Below, piece after piece: positions 62,052-64,000 of a DNA stretch of 64,000 nucleotides; within the stretch, counting starts at the first letter, position 1, and each line of letters begins with the position of its first letter. Location of the stretch: assembly GCF_001184025.1 (NCBI RefSeq), contig NZ_BBYG01000016.1, positions 124,001 to 188,000 on the forward strand, given 5' to 3'. This DNA is from Streptomyces maremycinicus (GTDB taxonomy: Bacteria; Actinomycetota; Actinomycetes; Streptomycetales; Streptomycetaceae). The notes beneath the pieces were generated by a model. It had not been told where the DNA came from and did no database searches. It saw nothing but the letters and a program-made list of their open reading frames with translations. The position numbers and the translations under genes are program-made.

Positions 62052-62614
62052 GCGTCGGCCTCCAGACAGGCGCGCAGCCGCCGCAGCCCCGCGCGCATCC
62101 GCGACTTCACCGTCCCCTCGGGGGTGGAGAGTGCGTCGGCCACCTCCAGGTAGGTCAGGCCCTGGTAGTAGGCGAGCATCAGCGGCACCCGCTCCTGACG
62201 GGCCAGGGCGGTGAGACAGCGGTGCAGCCGCCGCTGCTCGTCGTGGTCCTGGACGATCTCGGCCACTTCGTCGAACGGCCGCTCCGGCGCGAGGACGCCC
62301 GTGCGCTGTTCGCGCTCGGTGCCGGCCTGCGCGGAACGCACCCGGTCCACCGCCCGGCGGTGGGCCACGGTGAGGACCCAGGCCTTCGCCGTTCCCCGTT
62401 CGGGACGGTAGCGGTCCGCGGTGCGCCAGATCTCGATCATGACCTCCTGGGTCACCTCCTCCGCCTGGGCGACGTCCCGCACGATCCGGCAGACCAGTCC
62501 CATGACACTGCCGGACAGCGCGTCGTAGACGCCGGTGAAGGCGTCCCGGTCGCCGTCCGCCACCCGGGCCAGCAGGTCCTCCACTCGGGCGTGCGGATCG
62601 AAGCTGTGCGGCAA
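62048..62614 (-). CDS. SigK-like ECF RNA polymerase sigma factor
   Basis: A 188-residue ECF sigma factor resembling SigK (ECF19 type). Region 2 is FTGVYDALSGSVMGLVCRIVRDVAQAEEVTQEVMIEIWRT, and region 4 is LTYLEVADALSTPEGTVKSRMRAGLRRLRACL. The TTG start has GGGGAG about 8 bases upstream; longer frames are noise. Coupled by 4-base overlap to its anti-sigma factor. Targets unknown; adjacent genes are candidates only. Confidence 0.92.
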   Translation of the reverse strand: MPHSFDPHARVEDLLARVADGDRDAFTGVYDALSGSVMGLVCRIVRDVAQAEEVTQEVMIEIWRTADRYRPERGTAKAWVLTVAHRRAVDRVRSAQAGTEREQRTGVLAPERPFDEVAEIVQDHDEQRRLHRCLTALARQERVPLMLAYYQGLTYLEVADALSTPEGTVKSRMRAGLRRLRACLEADA

Positions 62615-62715
62615 AGCCCTGCTCCCCTCGTGCCTCGTGGCTCGTGGCTCGTGCTGGGTTCGGACGGCCCGCCCGCGGCCTGTGCGGAGGGAAGGGACCT
62701 GCGCCGGGAAGCCGC

Positions 62716-63168
62716 TCACCGCTCCGGGGACGGGGTGCGCGCGGAGCCGAGGTCGAGCAGGACGTGCACGGTCTTGCCGCCCAGGGCGGGGACCAGCCGG
62801 ATCTGTCCGCCCAGCCCCCGGATGACCTCCATGCCGAAGCCGCCGCGCTCGTCGCCGGCCGAACGGCGGTGCAGCTCGGGAAGCTCCTCGCTGTGGTCGG
62901 CGACGGCGATGTCCAGCCGCCCGTCGCGCACGGTCAGCGTCAGCAGACAGGGACCGCAGGTGTGCCGGACCGCGTTGGTCACCAGTTCGGAGACGACGAG
63001 GACGGCGTCCGGCACGCGGTCGACCGGGTCGGCGGCCCTCAGCCAGCTCTCGCTGACCCGGCGGGCGAGCGACGGGGCCCGCCGGGAGTGCGGCAGGGCG
63101 ACGGCACAACGCGCCGTCGTCGGCGGGGGCGCGGACGGTGCCGCGGGCGGTGATGTGGTGGTGGTCAT
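62716..63168 (-). CDS. RsbW-like ATP-binding protein (anti-sigma factor/kinase family)
   Basis: A 150-residue HATPase_c fold protein. The N-box is VSELVTNAVRHT and the G1-type region DERGGFGMEVIRGLGG. A Thr/Pro/Ala-rich N-terminal lead of 20 residues is followed by an RsbW/SpoIIAB-like body, about the usual length for Streptomyces. Most of these proteins act in partner-switch signalling with anti-sigma antagonists; none is adjacent. The gene starts 101 bases upstream of the sigma gene. Confidence 0.88.
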   Translation of the reverse strand: MTTTTSPPAAPSAPPPTTARCAVALPHSRRAPSLARRVSESWLRAADPVDRVPDAVLVVSELVTNAVRHTCGPCLLTLTVRDGRLDIAVADHSEELPELHRRSAGDERGGFGMEVIRGLGGQIRLVPALGGKTVHVLLDLGSARTPSPER

Positions 63169-63526
63169 GAGGGCTCCCCTGGAACGAAGCGTCGGGGGCG
63201 GCTTTGGTTCGCAGGGGATTCGTAGCCGCACAGCACGCGGATGCCGCCGTGATGTACACAAAAGCCTCAGGTTGCCACCCGGTCGGGCGAGTGGAGGCCG
63301 GCCACCCTCCGCCGGGGAGGCCTTCGGCCTTTATGCCGTGCCGACATTTTTTCCGCTTTGTCTTCATCCGTCCGGCTTGCGGGTCCGAATACCCCGCGTC
63401 CGGCACAGCGAGACGGGGACAGCGTTCCTCCCGGATCCACACCGCGCCCTCCGCGCGGCCGGTGGACCGGAGGGTGTGACCTCGTCGGACGTGCTCTTCG
63501 CCGAACGTTCGAGGGAGATGTGTCCG
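63169..63526. other. 358-base divergent interregion
   Basis: This stretch separates the ATP-binding protein gene (minus) from the repeat-protein gene (plus) and must carry both promoters. No gene was identified. Only a short AGGCC-TTC-GGCCT hairpin (63318-63330) and a T-run (ATTTTTTCC near 63347) stand out. Confidence 0.5.
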
Positions 63527-63868
63527 ATGACCGCTTTCCTGCGAGCCCGCCGTCTGGTGGCCGGAGCCGCCGCGACGGGCCTACTGGCCGGAGGGGCCGT
63601 GCTGGGCCTGTCCGGCGCGGCGACCGCGGCTCCCGCTCCCGCTTCCGCCCCGACCGTGGTGACCACCGATCACGACGGTAAGTGCCACTGGGTGAAGGGC
63701 CACTGGGAGAAGAAGTGGGTGAAGGGTCACTGGGAGAAGAAGCGGGTCAACCACAAGACCTGGCACCACGGCCACTGGGAGAACCACCACACCTACAAGT
63801 GGGTCTACGTCCATGGTCACTGGGACCACCACTGGGTCAAGGGGCACTGGGAGTGCCACCACCGGTGA
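63527..63868 (+). CDS. Small secreted WxxGHW-repeat protein, His- and Trp-rich
   Basis: A 113-residue protein with a Sec-type signal peptide (positively charged MTAFLRARR, hydrophobic to about 30, cleavage near ATA-AP at 34). The 79-residue mature part has 17 His, 10 Trp and 2 Cys. Five units of the form W-x-x-G-H-W occur at 55-60, 64-69, 79-84, 92-99 (with two extra residues) and 103-108, flanked by Cys53 and Cys110. This matches the WXXGXW-type repeat (PF12779) by recall. The ATG at 63527 has GAGGGAG 9 bases upstream; an ATG at 63518 is too close. Possible metal binding is inference. Confidence 0.85.
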   Translation: MTAFLRARRLVAGAAATGLLAGGAVLGLSGAATAAPAPASAPTVVTTDHDGKCHWVKGHWEKKWVKGHWEKKRVNHKTWHHGHWENHHTYKWVYVHGHWDHHWVKGHWECHHR

Positions 63869-64000
63869 CCGCGGTGACGCGCGGGTGAGGGCCGGACGCG
63901 CCATGCCGTCCGGCCCTCGTCCCGTGTCTTCGTCCGGCCCTCGCCCCGCGCCGTCGTCCGGCTATCGGGCGGGCCTCGGCCGCGTGGCGTAGAACGCGAC

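Overview
The window is chromosomal DNA of a Streptomyces or a very close relative. The GC content is very high, GTG and TTG starts are common, and many operon genes overlap by 4 bases. A protein matching the sporulation factor SsgB almost residue for residue as I remember it is encoded here. The gene order alaS, rpsD, hisS, relA, apt, secF, secD, yajC, ruvB, ruvA, ruvC, pdxT, pdxS, pimA, acyltransferase, PIP synthase, HIT, thrS is the one I know from the S. coelicolor chromosome. No phage genes, transposases or CRISPR arrays were found.

Left part (1-36.9 kb) is core genome, mostly on the minus strand. It holds two small conserved proteins with alaS and ruvX, then rpsD, rarA, a VKOR-like protein, a hydrolase with hisS, a membrane-anchored cyclophilin, a DUF349 protein and rel. 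Next come yajC-secD-secF-apt (protein export plus adenine salvage), ruvC-ruvA-ruvB (Holliday junction processing), yebC, and pdxS-pdxT (vitamin B6). A run of 4-base overlaps then joins PIP synthase, the PIM acyltransferase and PimA (phosphatidylinositol mannoside synthesis), with an HIT protein and thrS nearby as in mycobacteria. An EF-G paralogue, an unknown membrane protein, a potassium channel and an overlapping pair (a 408-residue unknown and a DUF4365 protein) complete this part.

Middle part (36.9-50 kb) looks more accessory. Two identical tRNA-Val(CAC) genes in the same orientation bound about 12 kb. Between them lie a large multi-spanning membrane protein and a complete sugar-uptake operon. 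That operon has a binding protein, two permeases, a YesL-like protein and a Tat-exported PL26-type exo-rhamnogalacturonan lyase, and it is preceded by two LacI-type operator-like palindromes. It is followed by 2.3 kb of repeat-rich DNA with no credible gene.

Right part (50-64 kb) holds ssgB, a CGNR regulator, small membrane proteins, a DsbA-like protein and pabB-pabC (p-aminobenzoate synthesis). A five-gene tRNA cluster follows (Gly, Cys and three Val). The part ends in a regulatory cluster: a Ser/Thr kinase, a SigK-like ECF sigma factor with its RskA-like anti-sigma factor, an RsbW-like ATPase, and a tiny secreted protein built of WxxGHW repeats.

Start codons were chosen by reading ribosome-binding sites and overlaps by eye. 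Family names rest on motifs and recall, not on searches.
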